A stretch of DNA of 40,542 nt from JAYZAP01 sp964645285 (GCA_964645285.1 CAZYDR010000020.1:1-40542), one strand, 5' to 3'. Shown: positions 7,326-15,495, counted from the first letter of the stretch. Numbers and translations are program-made. The notes: generated from the letters alone by a model not told the origin.

Positions 7326-9637
7326 TCGACCGGTATTGGCCGCGAGGAGTTCCACACCACTAGCAGGCTGCTCGACGCCATCGCCAGCGCGGCAAAGAGT
7401 GGGTTGAGCAGTCCCAGCACCGCCAGGGGGATGGCGATGGCGTTATAGAGTAGCGCCCAGCCGAGGTTTTGCCGCACCCGACGGCGGATGGTGTGGATCA
7501 GGCCGAAGGCGTTGAAGATTTGGCCCAGCCGTTCGCCCGGGATGATGACGTCGGCGGCCTCCGCCGCCAAAGCCGTGGGCGCGCCGAAGGCAATACCCAG
7601 GTCTGCCGCCGCCAGGGCCGGGGCGTCGTTGCTGCCGTCACCAATCATCACCACGGTTCCATCATTGCGCAGGCGGCGGATCACGGCGGCCTTGGCTTCC
7701 GGCGGCACGCCCGACAAGGCGGTGTCGACCCGTGCTTCGTAGCCGCTCGGATGTTCCGCCCCGGTCAGCAGAACCACGCGGCAATACTGGCGAAGCCGGT
7801 CGATAACCTGTTGCCATTCGGCGCGCGCCTGATCGCGGGTCGATATCGCGCCGTGGGCCTGTTCGTCCCAGCCGACAAATGACACAACCCCTTCGCCAGG
7901 CGCGATGGCGGCGACTTGGATTGCCAGGGGTGCTGGAACATCCCAGCCCAGGGCGGTGAACATGGCTTTGCTGCCAACGGCGATACGTTTCTTGCCAACC
8001 GTGGCCAAGGCGCCCTGGCCCGGATGAAGTTCCAGATCATCGGCCGTCCGGTTGGTATCGAGGCGCCCGATTGCCTTGGCGATGGGATGTACCACAAGTC
8101 GCTCGACCGCGGCGGCGTAGGCGCCCACATCCGGCGCGCCGACCACATCGACGACGGTCATATTGCCGGTCGATAGGGTGCCGGTTTTGTCGATCGCGAC
8201 AATGTCGATCAACGGAATTTTTTCGAACGTGTCGGCGCTGGTGACGATTATACCCTGGCGCAGGGCGCTGCTCACGCCGACGGCGGTGGCCAGGGGAATC
8301 GCCAGGCCGAAGGTACAGGGGCAGGACACGATTAAGGTTGCCAGCCCGGTCAGCAGGGCGTCGCCGAGGTCGGATCCGAAGAGCAGTGAACCGACGGTCA
8401 CTGAAGTCGCCAGCAACAGCACGGCAGGAACGAACAGGCGGGCAACGCGATCGGCAACGCTTTGCGCTCCACGGCTGGTACTTTGCACGTTCCACAAAAT
8501 GCGGGCTAGGTTGTCCATCTGGCTTTCAACCAGAGGCCCGACACTGACTTCAATTTCACCTTCGACGACAACGGACCCGCCAAGAACCTCCTCGCCCGGC
8601 TCGCGAGTAATTGGAACAGGTTCTCCGGTCATCAGTGATTCATCGATTGCCGCGCGGCCATAGACAATGGTGCCGTCAACCGGGATGGCTTCGCCTTGCC
8701 ATATGATGACGCGATCGTCCGGCTCAAGCTCGCCGATGTCCTGAAATCGAAACTCGCCGCCCCATCGGGTGCGAGCCTTGGGCGCCCATTTATCGAGAAT
8801 CCTCGACAAATCGCGGGTGGCGTCGGCTTTTGCGTTGCGCTCCACATGGCGACCGATGGTAACCACCGCGATGAGGGTCGCGGCGACGTCGAAATAGAGA
8901 TCGAGAGAGCCCGACACGAGCTGGCCAAAGCTGTATCCGTAGGCCGCCAGAATGGCAATCGCCAGCAGGTTGTCCATATTCAGAACCCGGGCGCGCCAAC
9001 CAACCCACGCACCGCGAAAAATCGGCGCGCCGACATAGACGACGAGGACGGTTGTCGCCAGGAACATGGCCCACGGCGCGACCCCAAAGGCGAGCCAGCG
9101 AACCGGCTCCAGGTCGCTCGCGTCAACCAGGCCGAGATGGGTGGGGTAGAAGAAGGCGATGTAGAGCATCATCACCAAGCTGGCGAAAGCCACGCCGGTG
9201 ACGAGACGCAGCAGATCCAGCCGGTAATCGTATTCGGGCGCGTCATCGGTACTGAGGCGGACCTGATAGCCGATCGATTGTAAGGCAGGCGGCAAATCGG
9301 CTTCGGCAATGACATCCGGGTCGTAGATGATTTTTGCTGTCGAGGTCGCATAGCTCGATGTTGCCGACAGGATACCATCGACTTTTTCGGCCATCCGCTC
9401 GATCAGAATTTCACAGGACGAACAATGCATACCGTCGATCCGGAGGAACGCGGCCTCACCGTCGGGCATTGCGGGATCCGGTTGCTCAGCCGTCCGCACG
9501 GAACCCGCCTCGAGCACATCGGCACCGAAACAGCGGTACACTTCCTTGCAGCCGAAACAGCAAAATATATGACCGTCGGCCTCGATCGGCGGCATTGGGG
9601 TCGGCAGGCCACAGAGCTTGCAGTCCATTGCGGTCAT
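7310..9637 (-). CDS. CcoI/FixI-type copper-translocating P1B-type ATPase
   Basis: A 775-residue heavy-metal P-type ATPase of the CcoI/FixI/CopA2 type, which delivers copper across the inner membrane for cytochrome oxidase maturation. Order of features: an N-terminal Cys-rich metal-binding domain (CKLC and FCCFGC), a ferredoxin-like HMA domain with MHCSSC, two to four membrane helices, the actuator motif (MTGEP), the metal-site CPC in IVSCPCTFGLAIP, the phosphorylation motif DKTGTLS, the P1B HP motif (VVHPIAK) and GDGSNDAPAL. The start is uncertain: GTG 9664, ATG 9637 and ATG 9628 are all in frame; 9637 was used. No ccoNOP genes are in view; the nearest possible client is the haem-copper operon transcribed divergently from it. 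Confidence 0.9.
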   Translation of the reverse strand: MTAMDCKLCGLPTPMPPIEADGHIFCCFGCKEVYRCFGADVLEAGSVRTAEQPDPAMPDGEAAFLRIDGMHCSSCEILIERMAEKVDGILSATSSYATSTAKIIYDPDVIAEADLPPALQSIGYQVRLSTDDAPEYDYRLDLLRLVTGVAFASLVMMLYIAFFYPTHLGLVDASDLEPVRWLAFGVAPWAMFLATTVLVVYVGAPIFRGAWVGWRARVLNMDNLLAIAILAAYGYSFGQLVSGSLDLYFDVAATLIAVVTIGRHVERNAKADATRDLSRILDKWAPKARTRWGGEFRFQDIGELEPDDRVIIWQGEAIPVDGTIVYGRAAIDESLMTGEPVPITREPGEEVLGGSVVVEGEIEVSVGPLVESQMDNLARILWNVQSTSRGAQSVADRVARLFVPAVLLLATSVTVGSLLFGSDLGDALLTGLATLIVSCPCTFGLAIPLATAVGVSSALRQGIIVTSADTFEKIPLIDIVAIDKTGTLSTGNMTVVDVVGAPDVGAYAAAVERLVVHPIAKAIGRLDTNRTADDLELHPGQGALATVGKKRIAVGSKAMFTALGWDVPAPLAIQVAAIAPGEGVVSFVGWDEQAHGAISTRDQARAEWQQVIDRLRQYCRVVLLTGAEHPSGYEARVDTALSGVPPEAKAAVIRRLRNDGTVVMIGDGSNDAPALAAADLGIAFGAPTALAAEAADVIIPGERLGQIFNAFGLIHTIRRRVRQNLGWALLYNAIAIPLAVLGLLNPLFAALAMASSSLLVVWNSSRPIPVDYEAE

Positions 9638-9791
9638 CGCCCTATTCGCCGGAATCCATGACACCGGCGACAGTCGAGCTTTTCGTCATGAATCCAATCA
9701 ACATTTTGAAAGACAACAATAAATATGACAGTTTCGTAATCGATGCCGGACTCGTTTAGGCGATATTATATTCGAGTAATCGCATATTCCG

Positions 9792-9820
9792 TTGACACAA
9801 TATACCCATTGTAATTGAAT
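9792..9820 (+). promoter_or_regulatory. Candidate promoter and dyad of the haem-copper operon
   Basis: TTGACA at 9792-9797 and TTGAAT at 9815-9820 are spaced by 17 bases, a good sigma70-like pair about 40 bases before the subunit II start. The spacer carries the dyad ACAAT-N6-ATTGT (9797-9812), in an operator-like position. It matches neither the FNR/DNR (TTGAT-N4-ATCAA) nor the NnrR consensus. The whole stretch 9660-9860 is markedly AT-rich compared with its surroundings. Promoter use is inferred only. Confidence 0.45.
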
Positions 9821-9860
9821 GTTTATGAGTGGATGTCTGTTCTAGGGGGAGAAATTCAAA

Positions 9861-10430
9861 ATGCTGGACTCATTGTACCTCACCGGGTGGGGCGCATTTG
9901 GAATAACGCTTTTCATGTTTATTCCATTTGTCGTGGTATTTCTGTTCGTAATTAGAAAATCTTCTTCGGACTCCGCCGACCCAAGTATTGCCGACGACAG
10001 CGGAATAGTACGGGCCGAGTGGATGTGGCTGGGGCTCGTCACCCTGGTTTTTGTCGGCCTCAATATCGCTAGCATCGGGTACATGCCGACCGTCGCCACG
10101 ACCCGGGCCGTGGCCTCCGGCCAGGATATCGTCGATATCAACTTCACCGCCGAATCCTGGTCTTACGACATATCCGAGGCAGCCATCGAAGTCGGACGCC
10201 CGGTGCGGTTTTCCGGTAAGAGCCTGGATACCATGCACAGCTTCGCAGTCTACCACCCCAACGGCAAAGTGCTGTTTACCATGATGCTCATGCCCGGACT
10301 TGAGGGGCCGACCTCACTCATCCACACGTTCAAGGATGCCGGAACCTACACCATCCGCTGTCTTGAATATTGCGGCTTGGAACATCACCAGATGTTGGAC
10401 GAAATCGTCGTCGTCGAAAACAACGGCTAA
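9861..10430 (+). CDS. CuA-containing haem-copper reductase subunit II
   Basis: A 189-residue membrane-anchored electron-entry subunit. Two hydrophobic helices (about 8-32 and 53-76) precede a periplasmic cupredoxin domain. The binuclear CuA site is complete: His126 in DTMHSF, then C167-x-E169-x-C171-x3-H175-x2-M178. It is short compared with ordinary CoxB (about 250-300 residues) and resembles the compact subunit II of ba3-type oxidases and CuA-type NO reductases. GGGGGAGA precedes the ATG. The first 100 bases use AT-rich codons unlike nearby genes. The stop is 14 bases before the subunit I start, so the two form an operon and an enzyme. Confidence 0.88.
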   Translation: MLDSLYLTGWGAFGITLFMFIPFVVVFLFVIRKSSSDSADPSIADDSGIVRAEWMWLGLVTLVFVGLNIASIGYMPTVATTRAVASGQDIVDINFTAESWSYDISEAAIEVGRPVRFSGKSLDTMHSFAVYHPNGKVLFTMMLMPGLEGPTSLIHTFKDAGTYTIRCLEYCGLEHHQMLDEIVVVENNG

Positions 10431-10444
10431 ACGAGGAAATTAAA

Positions 10445-11980
10445 ATGCTAAGCGCAACAAAAACCCTGCACCGCATTCCCGTCTTCGGCCGTATGTTCCC
10501 CGTCGATGAGAGTGACGGTTTAGCGGAGATCAACTCGTGGCCGGCGCTGATGATCGTTGCCTCGTTCATCTGGCTGTTCATTGCCTTCCTGATCGGCGTG
10601 GCGATGCCCCTGATTCAACGAATGGGGCTCGATGCCGAGCTGTATTACAGGGCGATGACGGCCCACGGCGCAGCCCTGGCGTTTCCTTTCGCCTTCCAGC
10701 TTATGGCCGGTATCAGCCTGCATCGGGCGGGCGGCTGCCTTGGCAAGCCGATCAAAGGCTGGCTGCCGGCAGCGATATTTATTTGCATGAACGGCGGCGC
10801 CGCACTGCTGGCCGCGGCCATCCTGATCGGCGGCTTCAGCGTCAGCCTGGTGTTGATGTATCCGCTGCCCATCGTCGGCATGATGACCGGGCAATGGTCC
10901 TACAGCACCCTGGTCCTCGCCTTTACGGGCATTGGCATGGTGCTGTTCATGATGATCGTCTTCTACCCGGTACTGATCCTGAAGATGTCGTTCTTCGGCG
11001 ACAAGCGCGAAGACCTCATCCTCTCGGAACGCTCGATCAACGACCCCGGAATGTTGGGCATGGTGTTGGCTTCGCTGGTGCTGTTGATCATGGGTACGCC
11101 GTTGCTGATCCTCGCCACCTACGTCTTGGTGGCGCTCTACGGAATTATTCCGCTCGGCGCGGTCGCCTGGTTTACCCAACCGGTGGTTTTCCAGTTCGCC
11201 TTCTTCGTCTTCGCTCATAATCTAATGGAAGCCATGGCGCTGATGGTGATCAGCGGCATCTACGCGGTGCTGCCGCTATATCTCCGCGACGGCACGCGCA
11301 AACTTTACAGCGATAATCTCGCCAACCTGGCGTTGTGGATTCTGCTGCTGACGTCGTTCAGTTCGTTCCTCCACCACTTCATCACCCTGTTCCCGAATTT
11401 GCCGGCGACCCTTGCGTATCACGGCAACGTCATGAGCTGGGGTACCGGGATTGGCGCGGCGCTCAGTATCTTCACGATCCTCGCCACCGCCTGGAAGCAC
11501 GGCCTGCGTATGGGGCCCGGTCTGATGATCTCGTTGATGGGCTTCGTGCTTTACATTCTCGACGGCGCCAGCGCGATCGTCACGTCGAACGTCGCCTGGT
11601 CTTTCCAACTGCACGGCACCATGTGGCAAAGCGGCCATACCATGACCGTGCTGATCGCCATGTCGATGATGTGGATGGGCGTGGTCTACCATTACTATCC
11701 GGTGATGACCGGTCGCGCGCTCAACGACAAACTGGGTTACTGGTTCGTCTGGCTGTTCTCCATCGGCACCATTGGCGCCGCCCTGGTGATGTTGGCCGGG
11801 GGCGCCGACGGCATGCCGCGCCGCCACGCCGACTGGGCCCAGGGCAACTGGATGATCTATGGCGACTTTATACTGTTGTTCGGCATTTTCATGGCCGTCG
11901 CGCTGGTTCTGTACTTCGTCAACATGATGAAATCGCGCCAGATCGAAGCGGTCGCGGAAAGCCTGGCTCCGACTGAGTAG
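10445..11980 (+). CDS. Noncanonical haem-copper reductase subunit I, candidate NO reductase
   Basis: A 511-residue polytopic protein (about 12 helices) of the haem-copper superfamily. Ligand positions seen: His74 (low-spin haem, TAHGAAL), His258 (active-site metal, FAHNLMEAM), His310-His311 (LHHF), and His398 in SGHTM. Two departures from oxygen reductases: residue 262, four after His258, is Glu, whereas oxidases of the A and B types have the cross-linked Tyr there and cNOR has a Glu metal ligand; and residue 400, where the second low-spin haem His is expected, is Met. This favours a NorSY/sNOR- or eNOR-like nitric oxide reductase that takes electrons through CuA. Function is inferred; it could still be an unusual oxidase. 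GAGGAA lies 6 nt before the ATG at 10445. Confidence 0.8.
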   Translation: MLSATKTLHRIPVFGRMFPVDESDGLAEINSWPALMIVASFIWLFIAFLIGVAMPLIQRMGLDAELYYRAMTAHGAALAFPFAFQLMAGISLHRAGGCLGKPIKGWLPAAIFICMNGGAALLAAAILIGGFSVSLVLMYPLPIVGMMTGQWSYSTLVLAFTGIGMVLFMMIVFYPVLILKMSFFGDKREDLILSERSINDPGMLGMVLASLVLLIMGTPLLILATYVLVALYGIIPLGAVAWFTQPVVFQFAFFVFAHNLMEAMALMVISGIYAVLPLYLRDGTRKLYSDNLANLALWILLLTSFSSFLHHFITLFPNLPATLAYHGNVMSWGTGIGAALSIFTILATAWKHGLRMGPGLMISLMGFVLYILDGASAIVTSNVAWSFQLHGTMWQSGHTMTVLIAMSMMWMGVVYHYYPVMTGRALNDKLGYWFVWLFSIGTIGAALVMLAGGADGMPRRHADWAQGNWMIYGDFILLFGIFMAVALVLYFVNMMKSRQIEAVAESLAPTE

Positions 11981-12027
11981 CCGCTGCCGGCTGGCCCGGA
12001 TCTCTACACCGCTGTCGCCGACGCTCG

Positions 12028-12041
12028 ATTTTCGCGAAAAT
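12028..12041. repeat. 14-bp palindrome in gene-poor gap 11981-12297
   Basis: ATTTTCGCGAAAAT is a perfect palindrome 48 bases after the subunit I stop, inside the only gene-poor gap of more than 300 bases. It is followed by an A/T-rich run and by a CACGTG hexamer (12064-12069). It could be an operator, or the upper part of a weak terminator, though no T tract follows. The remainder of the gap carries only the broken small membrane ORF described next. Confidence 0.4.
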
Positions 12042-12158
12042 TTCACGGCAAAAAATAATTAACCACGTGTGATGCCCGTCATATCCGGCGCGGTCGGGGA
12101 GGCGTAATCTGGCGTCAATTCGGTGGACTAAAACGAACCAAAGACAAAGGGAAAAATC

Positions 12159-12269
12159 ATGTTTCGCCGGTATTCAGAAAAGCAGTCTCGCGCCACATTG
12201 GTCGTTTTCAGCGCCATGAGCTGCCTATGATTGTTCGGCATCATCACCATGGCCATCGTTCCTTACTAG
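12159..12269 (+). pseudogene. Small membrane protein interrupted by TGA
   Basis: An ATG with a good AAAGGG site opens a 23-codon frame ending at TGA (12228-12230). Reading on in the same frame past TGA gives a further 12 codons to TAG (12267-12269). The two halves together form one basic N-terminus followed by a hydrophobic helix (ATLVVFSAMSCL, stop, LFGIITMAIVPY). A Trp codon (TGG) at the stop would restore a single-pass 36-residue protein. Such small proteins often accompany haem-copper enzymes, and this one lies 178 bases after subunit I. It is probably a recently broken accessory subunit; chance cannot be excluded for such a short frame. Confidence 0.4.
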
Positions 12270-12297
12270 AGGGACTTCAAAATCGCCAATCGGAGTT

Positions 12298-13419
12298 TCA
12301 CGCACTCGTAATCAGGCGGACACAGAGCATCTTCGAAATATTGAGCAACAGCTGTGCGGCGGCTCGGGAATCCGTATCGATCATATTGCGTATGGTGGTC
12401 TCGCTCATACTGATGACCCGGGTGTTGTCGGTTGCCGCCTTGACATCCCTGGTTCGCGGGCGGCCAAGCAGGAACGCAATCTCACCAAACACATCGCCGG
12501 GCTTGAGCACCGCGACAATCTCGTCGTCATCGCCGACCTCGAGAATGCCCGAAAGCACCACGAACAGGTTCTGCGCCACGTTATCCTTCTTGATGACCAG
12601 GTCGCCCTTGCGGCAATCGATGATCGTACTTTTGCTCAGACAGGCCTGGACGCTGGCATCGTCGAGGCCATCGAACAGGCTGGGCCGGTTTTCCTCCAAC
12701 TCATTGATGTAGCCATAGACCTCTGACCAAAATGCGTCGGGCGACGTCAGGCGTTCGCTGATGACCGCGCTGCCCTGGTCGAGAATACGGCGGGCGGCCT
12801 TGGGAACCCGGGTGTCAGCGCCAAAATTCTTCAACACGCCGACCAGGGACGAGCCCAGTTCCCGCATGTAGTTCATGTCCTCGGGAACCATTACCAGGGG
12901 GATCAGATAGCCGGTCTCGCTGCTGTTGACGTTGTGCCGCGAATAGGCTCGAAAACCCATGCCGAGATAGAGGTTCAGCAGATAAGGCTCGCAATCGCCG
13001 AAAATCAGCTGGATCCGGTTGTCGTTGGCGAAGCCCAGGAAGGTAGCGAACATTTGTCCCAGCAAGTCGCTGCCGCCATAGTCGCGGGCGACCATGAATC
13101 GCTCGCCGACGATAATCTGCTCTTGAGGAATATCTTCGAGGAAGGGCACCAGGGCGTATTGTTCGACCATGCGCGGCGGCGGTGCGTTGTCGCCACCCCA
13201 GGTGTGGCGCATGGTGCCGACGACGGCGCCGTCGCGGACCGCGTAATAGAGGCGGCTTTGTTGGTCTTCAGGTTCAATCAGGTGGCGCGCCTGATGGTCG
13301 GCGGTGGATTTGTAGCGGTCCATTTCGACCACGTAGATGTCATAGCGGATGCGGTATACGGCAGCCTTCTCCGCTTCCGTCTCCGCCGCGAAGACCCCGT
13401 CGCGCGACAAGTCGACCAT
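12298..13419 (-). CDS. FeeM/AHL-synthase-like acyltransferase fused to a cyclic nucleotide-binding domain
   Basis: A 373-residue two-domain protein. Residues about 1-185 read as a GNAT-like acyltransferase of the N-acyl amino acid synthase (FeeM)/autoinducer synthase kind: YRIRYDIYVVEMDRY near 22-36, a VGERFMVARDYGG acyl-CoA-loop segment near 104-116 and LYLGMGFRAYSRH near 150-162. Residues about 245-365 read as a cNMP-binding domain with LKPGDVFGEIAFLLGRPRTR (305-324), the phosphate-binding cassette including Glu313 and Arg322-Thr323. No helix-turn-helix follows, so it is not a CRP-type regulator. The expected behaviour is an acyltransferase gated by cAMP or cGMP; substrate unknown. Domain order is opposite to the mycobacterial cNMP-GNAT lysine acetyltransferases. 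Divergent from the M24 gene at 13549. Confidence 0.75.
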   Translation of the reverse strand: MVDLSRDGVFAAETEAEKAAVYRIRYDIYVVEMDRYKSTADHQARHLIEPEDQQSRLYYAVRDGAVVGTMRHTWGGDNAPPPRMVEQYALVPFLEDIPQEQIIVGERFMVARDYGGSDLLGQMFATFLGFANDNRIQLIFGDCEPYLLNLYLGMGFRAYSRHNVNSSETGYLIPLVMVPEDMNYMRELGSSLVGVLKNFGADTRVPKAARRILDQGSAVISERLTSPDAFWSEVYGYINELEENRPSLFDGLDDASVQACLSKSTIIDCRKGDLVIKKDNVAQNLFVVLSGILEVGDDDEIVAVLKPGDVFGEIAFLLGRPRTRDVKAATDNTRVISMSETTIRNMIDTDSRAAAQLLLNISKMLCVRLITSA

Positions 13420-13548
13420 GAAAGCTGCTCCGTGACCAGGTCATGGGAGTATACGAGAAAATACTGTTGGCACATCACCTCTCATGACCAGTGACGACCG
13501 GCGCTGATAGCGGCATACTCGCTATCCCAACCTGGAGGAGACAGCGGC

Positions 13549-14718
13549 ATGGCACCGGCATTCGCGGCATTTGGAGAGAGTGAACACAGGGCCCGCCTAG
13601 CCCGCGCCCGCACGGCATTAAAGGGACAAAGCTTCGACGTCTGCGTCTCGATCGCGCCCGAGCACTTGAATTACTACGGTGGCTACGACGCCTGGGTCAG
13701 TGTCAACAGCTTTCAGGCGATGATTTTCCATGTCGATGGTGGCGAGCCGACCATGGTGGTGCGCGATTGCGATCTGCCCCTGGTCACCGAGACCAGCTGG
13801 GTCACCGACATCCGCACCTACCACTTCTATTCCGAAGATGTCTGCGCACTGATCTCCGCCGTCGTCCGCGAGAAGGCTCCGGCGGAATGCCGCATCGCCG
13901 TCGAGATGCAGTCGAATGTGTTGACCTGGCCGTTGGGGCGGGCGCTGTTCAAGGCTTTGCACCCGGCCACGGTAAGCGACTGCACGCGGGCGCTCGGTGA
14001 TCTGTTGCTGGTCAAGTCTGAGTCCGAGATGGTCTATATGCGCGAAGCCGGCCGTTACGCCGAGATGGGTCGCGCCGCGTTTCGCGCCGCCCTGCGTCCG
14101 GGCATCACCGAGATCGAGGCAGCCGCGGTTATCGAAGGCGCCATGCGCGGCGCCGGCGCCGACTATTGGTCGATCCCCACCGAGGTGGCCAGTGGGGCAC
14201 GGACCCCCGGAGGCCACGCCACGGCGCGCGAACGCCCCATCGAAATCGGCGATCTGGTGCATATGGAATATTCCGGAGTGTCGCACCGCTATCACACGGT
14301 GGTCTGTCATACGGTGGCGCTCGGCGATCCGGGTCCCCGCGCCCGCGAGGTCTACGACGTTACCCTTGCCTCGCTCAGGGCCGGCATGGACGCCATCTGC
14401 TCGGGCGCTGTGGTGAGTGCGGTCGAGGACGCCTCATTCGAACCGATCCGCCAGACCGGCCTCATGGAACACGCCCTGTGGCGTTTCGGTTACGGCATCG
14501 GCATGGCCTATCCGCCGCTGTGGCTCGGCACCCTGCAAATCATGGAGGGCTACGACCATCGTCTTGAAGTCGGCATGACCTTTACCCTCCACGCCTGGAT
14601 CGGCATTCCCGACGAAGGCATCGGCGTCGTCCTGGGTGGCAGCTACCTGCTGACTGACGACGGCCTGGAGCAACTGTGCGGCGGCGGCGACGTGGAGTTG
14701 GATGTAATCGGAGTGTAA
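13549..14718 (+). CDS. M24 (creatinase/ectoine hydrolase-like) protein lacking metal ligands
   Basis: A 389-residue protein with the N-terminal creatinase-type domain (about 1-155) and the C-terminal pita-bread domain (about 160-380). The five metal ligands of M24 aminopeptidases (Asp, Asp, His, Glu, Glu) are replaced: the first Asp by Glu240 in HMEYSG, the His by Tyr315 in FGYGIGM, and the first C-terminal Glu by His348 in FTLHAW. It therefore belongs with the metal-independent creatinase/ectoine hydrolase (DoeA) side of the family, acting on a C-N bond of a small substrate. GGAGGAG precedes the ATG. It is similar to the frameshifted gene at 38871-40078. It ends 4 bases before the convergent DUF427 gene. 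Confidence 0.78.
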   Translation: MAPAFAAFGESEHRARLARARTALKGQSFDVCVSIAPEHLNYYGGYDAWVSVNSFQAMIFHVDGGEPTMVVRDCDLPLVTETSWVTDIRTYHFYSEDVCALISAVVREKAPAECRIAVEMQSNVLTWPLGRALFKALHPATVSDCTRALGDLLLVKSESEMVYMREAGRYAEMGRAAFRAALRPGITEIEAAAVIEGAMRGAGADYWSIPTEVASGARTPGGHATARERPIEIGDLVHMEYSGVSHRYHTVVCHTVALGDPGPRAREVYDVTLASLRAGMDAICSGAVVSAVEDASFEPIRQTGLMEHALWRFGYGIGMAYPPLWLGTLQIMEGYDHRLEVGMTFTLHAWIGIPDEGIGVVLGGSYLLTDDGLEQLCGGGDVELDVIGV

Positions 14719-14722
14719 AGGC

Positions 14723-15373
14723 CTACTCGGCGGCCAGGGGTGGTGCCTCGACGCCGCCAATGTCGCGCAGCACCCGGTCCTTGATACGCTCACGCCATTC
14801 ATGGCCAGCGGCGTCTTTCCACCACACTTCGGTGTTGCTTTCGGCGGAGAATTCGTAGGCGCCGATGCGCTGGTTGCGCTCGCCGTTCCATTCCGCCATG
14901 AGGTGGGGGTAGCAGGCCTTGAAGTGATTGGTCTCGTTGACCCGGCCATTGATCTCGACCGGCGTATCGACCTGTTCGTCGCCGTGATACCAGGCGTCGA
15001 CCCGGTCCCAGTAAACGCCGACATAGCCCTTGAGATGGGCCATCTCCGGGTAGGGGGCCTCATAGCCCCAGATGATGTTCTCCACCGTGGTGCCGCCGAC
15101 GATCAGGCTCCAATAGCCGGCGTCGCCCTTGTAAGGGCAGTGGGTGGCAAGATCGGTTGGCGTCATCAGGTCCATGCGCACGTCACCCTTCGATACGTAG
15201 TAGACCGGCGCGTGGCCAAGCTCGAACATGATCCGCCCGTTGGTGCTGTCGATGATGGTCTCGCCGGCGGCCTCGGCCCGTAGCCGGAAGGGCAGGGGAT
15301 CCAGGTCCATGACATAGTTCGGGTTGAGGGGCCACGATGACGGGGGCAGTTCGCTGAGTGGTCTGGCGGGCAT
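14723..15373 (-). CDS. DUF427 domain protein
   Basis: A 216-residue cytoplasmic protein with the DUF427 signature: ATHCPYKGDAGYWSL near residues 76-91, with a second partial copy of the beta fold around TNHFKACYPHLMAEW and FSAESNTEVWWKDAAG. The family has a compact beta-tent-like fold and no firmly established reaction. GAGGAAA lies upstream of the ATG at 15373. It converges with the M24 gene and is transcribed away from the enolase-superfamily gene. Nothing in the context fixes its role. Confidence 0.85.
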   Translation of the reverse strand: MPARPLSELPPSSWPLNPNYVMDLDPLPFRLRAEAAGETIIDSTNGRIMFELGHAPVYYVSKGDVRMDLMTPTDLATHCPYKGDAGYWSLIVGGTTVENIIWGYEAPYPEMAHLKGYVGVYWDRVDAWYHGDEQVDTPVEINGRVNETNHFKACYPHLMAEWNGERNQRIGAYEFSAESNTEVWWKDAAGHEWRERIKDRVLRDIGGVEAPPLAAE

Positions 15374-15495
15374 GGTGTTTCCTCAATGTCGGTTTGGTCG
15401 ATTCTGCGCCATCGCTACGTCCAACGCCAGTGGTTTGCTTGCGCAGCGCTACTCATGTCCCTAGTCTCCAAGGCGCCTGGAGGGGGAGTGATATT

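Noticed and set aside
10520..12046. Two long minus-strand frames opposite the haem-copper subunit I, rich in His, Gln and Asp
   Set aside because: Such composition is the complement of membrane-helix codons; no independent evidence.
12227..12712. A His-rich 161-codon plus-strand frame starting MIVRHHHHGH
   Set aside because: It overlaps the cNMP-domain gene on the other strand and shows no family signature; the start sits within the broken small membrane ORF.
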